A stretch of DNA of 64,000 bases from Polyangium spumosum. GTDB taxonomy: Bacteria; Myxococcota_A; Polyangia; Polyangiales; Polyangiaceae. Shown here in pieces: positions 27,152-35,597 of the stretch (the stretch's first letter is position 1; each line of letters begins with the position of its first letter). The notes under the pieces are model-generated. The model saw only the letters and a program-made list of their open reading frames with translations, was not told the origin of the DNA and searched no databases. The stretch spans positions 744,001 through 808,000 of the forward strand of contig NZ_WJIE01000003.1 of assembly GCF_009649845.1 (NCBI RefSeq), written 5' to 3'. A program made the translations under genes and the position numbers.

Positions 27152-28228
27152 TTACTCGCCGACCTGCGCGACGTAACTCACGCGCGCGACCGGATCGTAG
27201 AGCGGGTTCAAGACCTGCACCGGCGGGGCCACGAGCCCTGCGTACTGCGTGTTGTCGAGCACCACGTAGTAGAGCCCCGGCGCGAGGTTGAACTTCTTCG
27301 TCTGCGCCGGCCCTGGCGCGAGCGGCGCGCCGCCGAGCACCGGACCCGGCGCCGGCCCGAGCGGCTTGCCCGTCTGGTACGACTCGCGCCACATGTCGCC
27401 GACCGGCTTGGCGACGATCATCACGTCGACCGTCGGCCCCTGCACGCTCATCGTCAGGTAGAGCGATTGCCCCGATCCGACCTCGAAGGGCCCGAGGTAG
27501 TCGCGCGCGTTGCCGTGGATGTCCAAGCTCTCGTTCGCGAACGTGAACCTCTCGTCGTCCTGCACCTTGAACGGCTTGATGGGCTTGTTCGGCGGCGTGA
27601 GGATCCCGAGCGTGAACTCGTTGCCGCGGTCCTCGTTGGCCACGACCGTGAACCCACGCGTCAGCTCGCCCGTCATCACCTGGTTGCCGAAGAAGTTCGT
27701 CAACGTGCCGAAGGGCGGGATGTTCGAGGCGATGTTGAACGCGGGGTTCTCGATGTACCCGAGCCGGAAATCCGGCCCCGAGATGATGCGGTTGAGCCGT
27801 CCCCAGACGTAGATGTCGTCGTCGGCGATCGCGAAGTCGGGCCGCAGCTCGATCGTCGTCGACGCCGAGAACCCGACACGCTTGGCCGGGTTCATGTAGC
27901 CGTAGCCCGTGCCCGAGAAGCTCACCGCCACGGTTTGTCGTGCGTCGTCGACGGTGTAGTTACACGTCATCGGGAAGAAGCGGCCGATGGCGGGCGAGGC
28001 CGAGTCGGTCTTCAGCGAGACGCCTATCTTCAGCATCTCCGGACAGATCCGGCTCGCGCCGAAGTTCGAGAACAGCCACCACCGGAGCTGCGGGTTCGCG
28101 TTCACCACGCCGCCGGCACAAGGGCATCCGGCCACGGCGAAGGAGAGCGCGAGCACGAGCACGACCAGGAATGCGCCCGCCGGTCGGGCGGACGACTTGC
28201 GACGGGAGGCAAGCACGCGGATTACCAT
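27152..28228 (-). CDS. Putative lipoprotein of unknown function
   Basis: A 358-residue secreted protein. A signal peptide with long hydrophobic core (AGAFLVVLVLALSFAVAGC) ends in a lipobox VAGC, so Cys34 is likely lipidated. The mature part starts with a Cys-Pro-Cys motif and is beta-rich, with no family I recognise. It contains FSGTGYGYMNPAKRVGFSAST, a region describing folded strands (DFAIADDDIYVWGRLNR), and a Pro/Gly-rich stretch (GPAPGPVLGGAPLAPGPAQ) before a last strand pair LYYVVLDNTQYAGLV. Position after the lipobox does not show an Asp at +2. It is divergent from hrcA. Confidence 0.75.
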   Translation of the reverse strand: MVIRVLASRRKSSARPAGAFLVVLVLALSFAVAGCPCAGGVVNANPQLRWWLFSNFGASRICPEMLKIGVSLKTDSASPAIGRFFPMTCNYTVDDARQTVAVSFSGTGYGYMNPAKRVGFSASTTIELRPDFAIADDDIYVWGRLNRIISGPDFRLGYIENPAFNIASNIPPFGTLTNFFGNQVMTGELTRGFTVVANEDRGNEFTLGILTPPNKPIKPFKVQDDERFTFANESLDIHGNARDYLGPFEVGSGQSLYLTMSVQGPTVDVMIVAKPVGDMWRESYQTGKPLGPAPGPVLGGAPLAPGPAQTKKFNLAPGLYYVVLDNTQYAGLVAPPVQVLNPLYDPVARVSYVAQVGE

Positions 28229-28424
28229 AGCGACAGAGCGGGCGAGCGTGTCCGGGAACCTGCACCAAAGAGCCAGGATCCAGGGCGCGCTCCGTTGGAG
28301 GTGGAAACGACGCCGAAGGAAGGCCCTCCTTGGACGCGTTCTCCGGCCCTCCCCTGAAAACCGGGCACGAATCCGGCACTTCGGAGGCCGCTGGAGGAAT
28401 TTGCCCTGGATTCGTCGGTCGGAT

Positions 28425-28453
28425 TTGACCTCTCCATCCAGCAGGCCTACAAA
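28425..28453 (+). promoter_or_regulatory. Sigma-70-type promoter of hrcA
   Basis: TTGACC (28425-28430) and TACAAA (28448-28453) are separated by 17 bases, giving a start near 28460 and a leader of about 60 bases. No CIRCE inverted repeat (TTAGCACTC-N9-GAGTGCTAA) is visible around it, so autoregulation by HrcA is not supported here. The 28229-28424 stretch upstream holds nothing else I can name. Confidence 0.6.
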
Positions 28454-28521
28454 AAGCGAAGCAAGCTAGCGCAGGGGAGAGAGACGACGACCCCGGGTGG
28501 CTCGTAGGGACGGACGCGATC

Positions 28522-29571
28522 ATGAGTGACCTGACGAACCGCTCTCGAAAGATCCTTCTCGCCGTCGTCACCGAGTTCATCTCGACCGGCGCCGCGGTGG
28601 GAAGTCGCACGCTCGCGCGCAAGTATGGCCTCGACCTCTCGGCGGCCTCCGTTCGCAACGTGCTCGCCGATCTCGAGGAGGCCGGCTACCTCAAGCAGCC
28701 GCATACGTCCGCGGGCCGCGTCCCTACCGATCGCGCGTTGCGCCTCTTCATCGACACGCTCGTGCAGGCGCGCGCCTACAGCCCCGAAGAGCAGGCCAAG
28801 CTCGGCCAACGTTTCGCCGAGATCTACGCGCTCGCGACAGACCCGATGCGCGAGGCCGGGCGGTACCTCTCCGAGCTCTCCGGCACGGCGGCGGTCATCG
28901 CCTCGCCGCGCACCGAGCTCCGCGCGCTCTCGCAGCTCCGCTTCATCCCCACGCGCCCCGGCCAGCTCCTCGCCGTGCTCGTCTTCTCCGACGGCTCCGT
29001 CGAGAACCGCTTCATCCAGATCGAAGAGGTCCCCGCCGAGCCGGAGCTCACGCGTATCCACAACCTGCTCGCCGACGTCATCGAAGGCCGCTCGCTCGGC
29101 GAAGCCCGCGACCTCTTCGCGCGCCGCCTCGCCGACGAACGTATCGCCCTCGACGCCTTGCGTCGCCGCGCCTTCGAGCTCGGTCGCCGCGCGACCGCCG
29201 ACGTGAACCGCCGCGGCGGCGACGTCGTCATCGAGGGCCAGGGCAAGCTCATCGACCTGCCCGAGTACACCGACGCGTCGCGCTTGAAGAAGCTGCTCCG
29301 CGCCCTCACCGAGCGCGAGGATCTGCTCAAGCTGCTCGACAAGGTCATCGCCGCGGGCGCGGTCACGGTGTTCGTCGGCAGCGAGGCCGGCGAGCTCGGC
29401 GAAGGTGATCTCAGCCTCGTCGTCGCGCCGTACACCGAGCACGGCCGCGTCGCCGGCACCATCGGCGTCCTCGGCCCGACGCGTATGGACTACGCGAAGG
29501 TCATGCCCCTCGTCGACGCGACGGCCACCGCGATGAGCGAAGCGCTCGGCGGTCGGCGTGGCTCATCCTGA
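28522..29571 (+). CDS. hrcA: Heat-inducible transcription repressor HrcA
   Basis: A 349-residue repressor of chaperone operons that binds CIRCE and is kept active by GroEL in well-studied bacteria. The N-terminal winged-helix domain reads LTNRSRKILLAVVTEFISTGAAVGSRTLARKYGLDLSAASVRNVLADLEEAGYLKQPHTSAGRVPTDRALRLFID, the family hallmark. The GAF-like and dimerisation domains follow, ending with SLVVAPYTEHGRVAGTIGVLGPTRMDYAKVMPLVD. Its 3' end overlaps the convergent pseudouridine synthase gene by 9 bases. grpE-dnaK lies about 7 kb away rather than adjacent. Confidence 0.95.
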   Translation: MSDLTNRSRKILLAVVTEFISTGAAVGSRTLARKYGLDLSAASVRNVLADLEEAGYLKQPHTSAGRVPTDRALRLFIDTLVQARAYSPEEQAKLGQRFAEIYALATDPMREAGRYLSELSGTAAVIASPRTELRALSQLRFIPTRPGQLLAVLVFSDGSVENRFIQIEEVPAEPELTRIHNLLADVIEGRSLGEARDLFARRLADERIALDALRRRAFELGRRATADVNRRGGDVVIEGQGKLIDLPEYTDASRLKKLLRALTEREDLLKLLDKVIAAGAVTVFVGSEAGELGEGDLSLVVAPYTEHGRVAGTIGVLGPTRMDYAKVMPLVDATATAMSEALGGRRGSS

Positions 29572-30606
29572 GGCGCGCAACCTCTCGAGCACGCCCTCGA
29601 AATCCTTGGGCGGAGGTTCCTCGAAGAGCACCTCCTCGCCCGTCTGCGGGTGCTCGAAGCCGAGCTCCGTCGCGTGCAACATGAGACGCGGCGCGTCGAT
29701 ACGCGGGCCCGCGTAGTCGCGCACGTACACGTTCTCCCCGACGATCGGATGTCCCGCCTCGGAGAGGTGGATGCGGATCTGATGCGTTCGTCCCGTCTCC
29801 AGCCGGCACGCGACGAGCGTCGCGCCGCGCAGCCGTTCGAGCGGCTCGACGTGCGTCACCGCGAGTTGCCCCTCTCCGCGTCGTTGTCCCTCGTCGAGCG
29901 AGCCACGCAGGCCATCTCCGCGATCGGCGATGAGCCGCGATCGGAACGTCCTCTTGCCGAGGTCGCCGTGCACGATCGCGAGGTAGACGCGGCGCACCGA
30001 GTGCACGCGGAACTGCTGGGACAAACTCTTCTTCGCGGCGAGCGTCCGCGTGAAGACGAGCAGCCCGCTCGTCGCCTTGTCGAGCCTGTGCACCACGCCG
30101 AGCGGCGCGCGTCCGCGGATCTTGTCGCGGCGCGCGAGCAGGTCCCGCACGAGCGCGTCGAGCGTCTTCTCTCGCTCCTCGGGTGACTCGTCTCCGAACG
30201 GGATCGTCGAGATCCCCGCGGGCTTTCGCACCACGACGAGGGCGGGATCCACGTGCACCACGAGCTCCTCGCCGAGCTCGGCGAGCCGCGCGGCCTTGCG
30301 CGAAGGCGCCCGCGGGTGCCGCGTGATCTCGGCGCCGGCCCGTGTTTTTCGGGTCGAATCGAGCATCTGCGTCCCGTCGACGGCGATCTTGCCCGTCTCG
30401 ATGAGCCTTCGCGCGTCGGACCACGAGAGCGCGCCGAGCGTCCGGACCACCCCGTCGAGCGGGCGACCTCCGAGCTCCGGCGGGACGATCCAGGTCGCGT
30501 CGGGCGAACCGAGCGAGCTCGCCGGCTGACCGGCGGGGGGCGGGGTGCGAGGTGCGCCACGCGAGGCGGCGCGGGAGCGGGAGCGGGTCGGGTTGCGCGA
30601 GGACAT
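29563..30606 (-). CDS. RluA-family RNA pseudouridine synthase
   Basis: A 347-residue enzyme with an N-terminal basic Arg/Ser/Pro tail (1-40), an S4-like RNA-binding segment (GGRPLDGVVRTLGALSWSDARRLIETGKIAVDG) and the RluA/RluC/RluD catalytic block. The active Asp is in PLGVVHRLDKATSGLLVFTRT. Further family motifs are LAIVHG and TGRTHQIRIHLSEAGHPIVGE. It isomerises uridines in rRNA or tRNA; the exact target cannot be assigned from sequence alone. The last 9 bases overlap the convergent hrcA. Confidence 0.92.
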   Translation of the reverse strand: MSSRNPTRSRSRAASRGAPRTPPPAGQPASSLGSPDATWIVPPELGGRPLDGVVRTLGALSWSDARRLIETGKIAVDGTQMLDSTRKTRAGAEITRHPRAPSRKAARLAELGEELVVHVDPALVVVRKPAGISTIPFGDESPEEREKTLDALVRDLLARRDKIRGRAPLGVVHRLDKATSGLLVFTRTLAAKKSLSQQFRVHSVRRVYLAIVHGDLGKRTFRSRLIADRGDGLRGSLDEGQRRGEGQLAVTHVEPLERLRGATLVACRLETGRTHQIRIHLSEAGHPIVGENVYVRDYAGPRIDAPRLMLHATELGFEHPQTGEEVLFEEPPPKDFEGVLERLRASG

Positions 30607-30877
30607 GCGGGAAAACGGCGGGCAGGCAGACCAACGATCGCGCTCACGATGACGTGCCGCGCATGAATATGCCGCTCGATTTTTCCTCGTGGGCCTCGCT
30701 TGCGCTATGCTCGCGTCGCTCTTCGGAGCAACGTTCGATCGTGGGCGCTCGACACTTCACGCCGCATGGGCGCCCGCGGCGAAAAATCATCCGGCTTGTT
30801 GACACGCCGCGCGCGCGAGACCGAAGATAGCGCGAAAGACAGCCCCAGCGGCGCTTTACCCCAGAGGAGACCGTTCC
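30607..30877. promoter_or_regulatory. Divergent control region between the pseudouridine synthase and receiver genes
   Basis: About 270 bases. A perfect TTGACA lies at 30799-30804 on the plus strand, with only poorly placed -10 candidates (GAAGAT at 18 or AAGATA at 19 bases). The right end carries a strong ribosome-binding site AGAGGAGA (30863-30870) for the receiver gene. Short open frames in the region have no recognisable product. Confidence 0.45.
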
Positions 30878-31666
30878 GTGGCCAGCACCATCCTCGCCGT
30901 CGACGACAGCGTGACCATGCGCAAGGTCCTCGAGATCACGTTTGCGGGTCCCGAGTTTCGCTGCGTGACGGCCAATGGGCCCGACGCCGCCCTGGAGAAG
31001 CTCAAGACCGAGAAACCTGCCCTCGTGATCACGGACGGCACGCTCTCGCCCCTGAACGGTTACGAACTCTGCAAGGCGATCAAGGCGGCCTCGCCCGGGA
31101 CCCAGGTCCTCTTCCTGTCGTCCAAGCAAAACCCCTACGATCCGGCCAAGGGCACGGCGGCCCAGGCCGACGACCACATCGACAAGCCGTACGACAGCAC
31201 GGCGATGATCGACAAGGTCAAGAAGATGCTGGCGTCGCCCGGCAAGCCGGCCGAGGCCCCGAAGGCCGCCGCCGCGCCGATCGCCGCGCCGACCCCGGCC
31301 GCCGCCGCCAAACCGACGCCCGTCGCTGCCGCTGCGGCTCCGCCCCAGCGCGCCAAGACGATGCTCTACAACCCGGGCGGCGTGAACGCGGGCCTGCCGG
31401 GCATGCCCGGCGCCGCGCAGAAGCCCGAGCCCGCGCTCGCGAAGACGGACGTCTCGGCCAAACCCGGCAGCCCCGCCGCTGCCGTCGCGGGCGCGGTGAA
31501 CGGCGGTCAGATGGCGGCGCGCCTCGAAGAGATGGGCCTGACGCCCGCGCAGATCGAAGGCGTACTCGCGCTCTCGCGCGAGGTCGTCGAGCGTGTCGTG
31601 TGGGAGGTCGTCCCCGTCCTCGCCGAGACGCTGATCAAGGAAGAGATCGCGCGGCTGACGAAGTGA
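30878..31666 (+). CDS. Response regulator: receiver domain plus long Ala/Pro linker and C-terminal helix
   Basis: A 262-residue protein starting at GTG 30878 behind a strong AGAGGAGA RBS. Residues 1-120 form a CheY-like receiver with Asp9/Asp10, phospho-acceptor Asp53 (ITDGTLSPLNG), Ser81 and Lys103 (DKPYD). A low-complexity Ala/Pro/Lys linker (about 122-215) follows. A conserved-looking amphipathic C-terminus comes last (MGLTPAQIEGVLALSREVVERVVWEVVPVLAETLIKEEIARL), the WEVVP-LAE-I-EEI signature seen on many myxobacterial receiver proteins. No DNA-binding domain is present, so it acts by protein contacts. No cognate kinase is adjacent. Confidence 0.88.
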   Translation: MASTILAVDDSVTMRKVLEITFAGPEFRCVTANGPDAALEKLKTEKPALVITDGTLSPLNGYELCKAIKAASPGTQVLFLSSKQNPYDPAKGTAAQADDHIDKPYDSTAMIDKVKKMLASPGKPAEAPKAAAAPIAAPTPAAAAKPTPVAAAAAPPQRAKTMLYNPGGVNAGLPGMPGAAQKPEPALAKTDVSAKPGSPAAAVAGAVNGGQMAARLEEMGLTPAQIEGVLALSREVVERVVWEVVPVLAETLIKEEIARLTK

Positions 31667-31670
31667 CGAT

Positions 31671-31715
31671 GGGGGGGTCCGGGAACCCCCCCAAACCCCC
31701 CTGAGTTTTCCTCAG
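31671..31715 (+). terminator. Tandem hairpins after the receiver gene
   Basis: G7 (31671-31677) pairs with C7 (31686-31692), and CTGAG/CTCAG (31701-31715, TTTTC loop) follows. The pair begins 4 bases after the receiver stop and precedes valS. There is no clear U-tract. Confidence 0.5.
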
Positions 31716-31815
31716 CGACCGCATTCTAGGCGGCTGTCTTCGACATTTTCTCGCGACCTCTCGTTCGTCGGGGCCTCGTGCATGTTGCCGCGGTGTGGCA
31801 ATGTGCCTGCCCCCG

Positions 31816-34617
31816 ATGAGCACTGCCGAACTCGCGAAAGCTTACGAGCCGAAGGACGTCGAACCCCGCTGGTACGCCTACTGGGTCGAGCACGACGTCT
31901 TCGCCGCGACCCCCGATCCGGCGGACACGCGCCCCGTCTACGTCCTGCCCATGCCGCCCCCGAACGTCACGGGGTCGCTCCACATGGGCCACGCGCTCTT
32001 CGTCACGCTCGAGGACGTCCTCACCCGCTGGCATCGCATGCGCGGGTTCAACACGCTCTGGCAACCCGGCATCGATCACGCGGGCATCGCCACGCAGACC
32101 GTCGTCGAGCGTCAGCTCAAGCGTGAAGGCAAGAGCCGCCACGACCTCGGGCGCGAGGCCTTCATCGAGCGCGTCTGGCAGTGGAAAAACGAGAGCGGCG
32201 GGCGTATCGCCCTCCAGCAGCGCGAGCTCGGCGCGAGCCCCGACTGGCCGCGCAGCAAGTTCACGATGGACGCCGACATGTCACGCGCCGTGCGCGAGGC
32301 GTTCGTGCGTCTCTACGAGCAGGAGCTCATCTACCGCGACACGCGCCTCGTGCACTGGGACTGCGAAGCGCAGACCGTGCTCTCGAACCTCGAGGTCGAG
32401 AACGAAGAGGCGAACGGCGAGCTCTTCGAGTTCGCGTATCCGATCGCTGGTGGAGAAGGCGAGCTCGTCGTCGCCACGACGCGCCCTGAGACGATGCTCG
32501 GCGACACCGCCGTCGCGGTTCATCCCGACGATCCTCGCTACAAGCACCTGCACGGCAAGTTCCTGCAGCACCCGTTCCTCGATCGAAGAGTCCCGATCAT
32601 CACGGACGCGATCCTCGTGGATCCCAAGTTCGGCACGGGCGCCGTGAAGGTCACGCCCGCGCACGACTTCAACGATCACGAGACGGGCAAGCGCCACAAG
32701 CTGGAGATGATCTCCATCATGAACAAGGACGGCACGCTCAACGAGAACGCCGGCCCGTTCAAGGGCCTGGAGCGCTTCGCCGCGCGCAAGGCCGTCAAGA
32801 AGGCGCTCGAGGAGAAGGGCCTCGTGCGGGGCTCGAAGAACCACACGCTCGTCTTGCCGCGCAGCGAGCGCAACGGATCGATCGTCGAGCCGATGATCTC
32901 CACGCAGTGGTTCGTCAAAACGAAACCCCTCGCCGGCCCTGCGCTCGCCGCCGTTCGTCACGGGCACGTGAAGATCATCCCCGAGGACTGGACGAAGACC
33001 TACGAGCACTGGATGACGAACATCCTCGACTGGTGCATCTCGCGCCAGCTCTGGTGGGGCCACCGCATCCCGGCGTTTTACTGCGACGCCTGCGGTCACG
33101 TGATGGTCACGCGCGAGGACCCGACGGCGTGCGAGAAGTGCGGCGAAGGCAAACTGCGCCAGGACGAGGACGTGCTCGACACGTGGTTCTCGAGCGGCCT
33201 CTGGCCCTTCTCCACGCTCGGATGGCCGAACGACACGGAGATGCTCCGCAAGTTCTACCCGGCGAGTGACCTCGAGACCGGCTACGACATCCTCTTCTTC
33301 TGGGTCGCCCGCATGATGATGATGGGCATCCACTTCATGGGCGTGCCGCCCTTCAAGCGCATCCTCTTGCACGGCATGGTCGTCGACGAGACCGGCGACA
33401 AGATGAGCAAGGTGAAGGGCAACGTGATCGACCCGCTCGACCTCGTGCACGGCTCGACGTTCGACGCGGTCGTCGAGAAGACGCTGCCCGGCGCGCCACG
33501 CGAGGAGTCGCTGAAGAAGTTCAAGAAGGCGTATCCGTCGGCCTCGCAGATGGGCGCGGGCTTCTCCGCGTACGGCGCCGACGCGCTGCGCTTCACGCTG
33601 AGCACGTACTCGCCGCAGGCGCGCCGCATCCCGCTCTCGCCGAAGAAGATCGAGGGCTACCGGCACTTCTGCAACAAGATCTGGAACGCGGTGCGCTACG
33701 CGCTGCCGTACCTCGAAGGCGCGCGTGTCAGGCGCGAGCCGCCCAAGGCGACGACGCTGACGAACCGGTGGATCCTCTCGCGCCTCGGCGCCGCGCTCGA
33801 GACGACGAAGAGCGGGCTCGACGAGTTCCGCCTCGATGAGGCCGCGCTCGCGCTCTACCACTTCTTCTGGGGCGAGCTCTGCGACTGGTACCTCGAGCTC
33901 ACGAAGCCCGTGCTCAACCCGAGCGCGGGCGCGAAGCCGGGGCCGGAGCAAGACGAGACGAAGGACGTGCTCGCGTACGTGATCGAGGCGTCGATCCGCG
34001 CGCTGCACCCGTTCATCCCGTACATCACGGAGGAGCTCTGGCAGCGGCTGCCGCGGCCCGAGGGCTCGCCGAAATCCGTCGCGCTCGCGACCTACCCCGC
34101 GCCGGGATCGGTCGCGCGTGACGCGGACGCCGAGCGCGAGATGGGCGTGGTGATGGCCGTGATCAGCGCCGCGCGGACGATCCGCAGCGAGCACGAGGTG
34201 CACCCGGGCGCCGAGGTCCCGCTCCTGCTCCGCGCGGAGGGGAATGCCGCGGTCGCGCTCCTGCAGAGCGAGGCGCGCGCGATCAAGACGCTCGTGAAGA
34301 CCGCGGCGGAGCCGGGCATCGAGGCGCGCGGCGCGGCGCGTCCGAAGGGCTACGTGATGAGCGTGGCGTCGGGCGTCGAGGTGCTCGTCGACCTGCGCGG
34401 CCTCGTCGAGGGCGCGAAAGAAGCGGCGCGGATCGAGCGCGAGATCAAGAAGACGGAGAAGGACATCGCCGCGCTGGAGAAGAAGCTCTCCTTGCCGAGC
34501 TTCGCGGAGAAGGCGCCGGCCGAGGTCGTCGCGGAGTCGCGCCATCAGCTCGAGGAGCTGAAGAAGAAGCGGGCGGGGCTCGACGAGGCGAAGGGCCTCG
34601 CGGCCGAGCTTGGTTGA
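31816..34617 (+). CDS. valS: Valyl-tRNA synthetase
   Basis: A class I aminoacyl-tRNA synthetase that charges tRNA-Val and edits Thr. The HIGH motif appears as HMGH (56-59, in PNVTGSLHMGHAL) and KMSKS as KMSKV (529-533). The CP1 editing insertion lies at about 200-340 (TTRPETMLGDTAVAVHPDD), and the catalytic zinc-like Cys set is YCDACGH...CEKCG. The C-terminal anticodon-binding domain is followed by the valyl-specific antiparallel coiled coil (EAARIEREIKKTEKDIAALEKKL). Three in-frame starts lie close together (GTG 31795, ATG 31801, ATG 31816); ATG 31816 gives the usual N-terminus (STAELAKAYEPKDVEPRWY). Length (933) fits the family. Confidence 0.97.
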   Translation: MSTAELAKAYEPKDVEPRWYAYWVEHDVFAATPDPADTRPVYVLPMPPPNVTGSLHMGHALFVTLEDVLTRWHRMRGFNTLWQPGIDHAGIATQTVVERQLKREGKSRHDLGREAFIERVWQWKNESGGRIALQQRELGASPDWPRSKFTMDADMSRAVREAFVRLYEQELIYRDTRLVHWDCEAQTVLSNLEVENEEANGELFEFAYPIAGGEGELVVATTRPETMLGDTAVAVHPDDPRYKHLHGKFLQHPFLDRRVPIITDAILVDPKFGTGAVKVTPAHDFNDHETGKRHKLEMISIMNKDGTLNENAGPFKGLERFAARKAVKKALEEKGLVRGSKNHTLVLPRSERNGSIVEPMISTQWFVKTKPLAGPALAAVRHGHVKIIPEDWTKTYEHWMTNILDWCISRQLWWGHRIPAFYCDACGHVMVTREDPTACEKCGEGKLRQDEDVLDTWFSSGLWPFSTLGWPNDTEMLRKFYPASDLETGYDILFFWVARMMMMGIHFMGVPPFKRILLHGMVVDETGDKMSKVKGNVIDPLDLVHGSTFDAVVEKTLPGAPREESLKKFKKAYPSASQMGAGFSAYGADALRFTLSTYSPQARRIPLSPKKIEGYRHFCNKIWNAVRYALPYLEGARVRREPPKATTLTNRWILSRLGAALETTKSGLDEFRLDEAALALYHFFWGELCDWYLELTKPVLNPSAGAKPGPEQDETKDVLAYVIEASIRALHPFIPYITEELWQRLPRPEGSPKSVALATYPAPGSVARDADAEREMGVVMAVISAARTIRSEHEVHPGAEVPLLLRAEGNAAVALLQSEARAIKTLVKTAAEPGIEARGAARPKGYVMSVASGVEVLVDLRGLVEGAKEAARIEREIKKTEKDIAALEKKLSLPSFAEKAPAEVVAESRHQLEELKKKRAGLDEAKGLAAELG

Positions 34618-34628
34618 TCTGCCTGGAA

Positions 34629-34650
34629 GGGGCGCCTCTTCAGGCGCCCC
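34629..34650. terminator. Perfect hairpin between convergent valS and the next gene
   Basis: GGGGCGCCT (34629-34637) and AGGCGCCCC (34642-34650) form a 9-bp stem with a CTTC loop. It starts 12 bases after the valS stop, and the loop carries the stop codon of the convergent minus-strand gene, so one hairpin can serve both transcripts. Confidence 0.6.
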
Positions 34651-35584
34651 ACCAGAGCATCTCGTGCACCCGCATCTCGCCCCCGATGCTCACGATCACC
34701 CGTAGTTTGTCCCCGTCCGTCTCCACGACGTGCGCGGGGAACGAGTCCGCCGGGTAAAACGCGCTCTTCACGAACCCCTTCGCGTCGAGCCAGAACAGGT
34801 GCACGCCCTCGGGCGTCGGACCGTGCAAGAGGAGCATCCGCCCGCCACCGAGCCAGACGAAGTCGAGCCACTTGAAGCCGAGCTCGGCGAAGCGCTCCGC
34901 CGACGGGAAGTCCTCGCCCACGTCACGCAGCTCCGGCAGGTGCGCGCGCAGGTGCTTGTAGAGAAGGTCGTACCGCACCTTCACGAGCCGCGGCATCCGC
35001 CGATCCGGCGGCGCGATCACGGGCAGCGCGTCCGCGTCGAACGTCGGCACCTCCACGTGCGTGCGGTAACGATCGACGAGGCGCGGATGATCGATCTCGT
35101 CATCGGAGAGCGCCTTCAGCCACCACCCGAAGACCGACAGATCCCCCGTGCCCGCCCGTGACTCGAGCCGCACGAGCGACTCCCACAGCGGCCGCCGCAC
35201 CTGCCAGATGCCCCCGTGGTTCTTCACGACACACGCGCCCACGTAGAGCGCGCCATGCGTGACGAACTGCACGAGGAACGGCGGTTCGCCCTTCGCTTGT
35301 GGTTCGAGCCAAGCGTCCCGCTTCTCCCGCGTGAGCTTCGCGCCGAGCCGGTGCACCGACGCGTCCGAGAAGTCGAGCGCGAGCTCCGGCGCGCCGAGGG
35401 CCTTCGGCGCGAGGTGGGCGAACGTCGCGGCGATCGCCTCGATCTGCCCCAAAATCGTGGGATTTCCCGCGGGATTCGCGTCCTCGGTTCGAGCCCTCGC
35501 GAGGTCGAACCGGACGTCCTTCGGGTAGTGCGGCTGGAAGAACCGAGCGAAGAGCAGCTCGGCGGTGCGTTTGTCGGCGCTCAT
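34640..35584 (-). CDS. Protein of unknown function
   Basis: A 314-residue soluble protein with no signal peptide or membrane segment. I do not recognise the family. It is rich in Trp and aromatic residues (VVKNHGGIWQVRRPLWESLVRLES, GWWLKALSDDEIDHPRL, FKWLDFVWLGGGRMLLLHGPTPEGVHLFWLDAKG). The C-terminal 90 residues look like a small beta domain. It begins 13 bases after the rpoN stop on the same strand, so it is likely in the rpoN transcription unit; any link to sigma-54 function is unproven. Confidence 0.72.
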   Translation of the reverse strand: MSADKRTAELLFARFFQPHYPKDVRFDLARARTEDANPAGNPTILGQIEAIAATFAHLAPKALGAPELALDFSDASVHRLGAKLTREKRDAWLEPQAKGEPPFLVQFVTHGALYVGACVVKNHGGIWQVRRPLWESLVRLESRAGTGDLSVFGWWLKALSDDEIDHPRLVDRYRTHVEVPTFDADALPVIAPPDRRMPRLVKVRYDLLYKHLRAHLPELRDVGEDFPSAERFAELGFKWLDFVWLGGGRMLLLHGPTPEGVHLFWLDAKGFVKSAFYPADSFPAHVVETDGDKLRVIVSIGGEMRVHEMLWWGA

Positions 35585-35597
35585 GGACAGGGGGCGC

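Noticed and set aside
30799-30829. Confident promoter for the receiver gene
   Set aside because: TTGACA is perfect, but no -10 lies at 16-18 bases with a good match, so the site is only noted.
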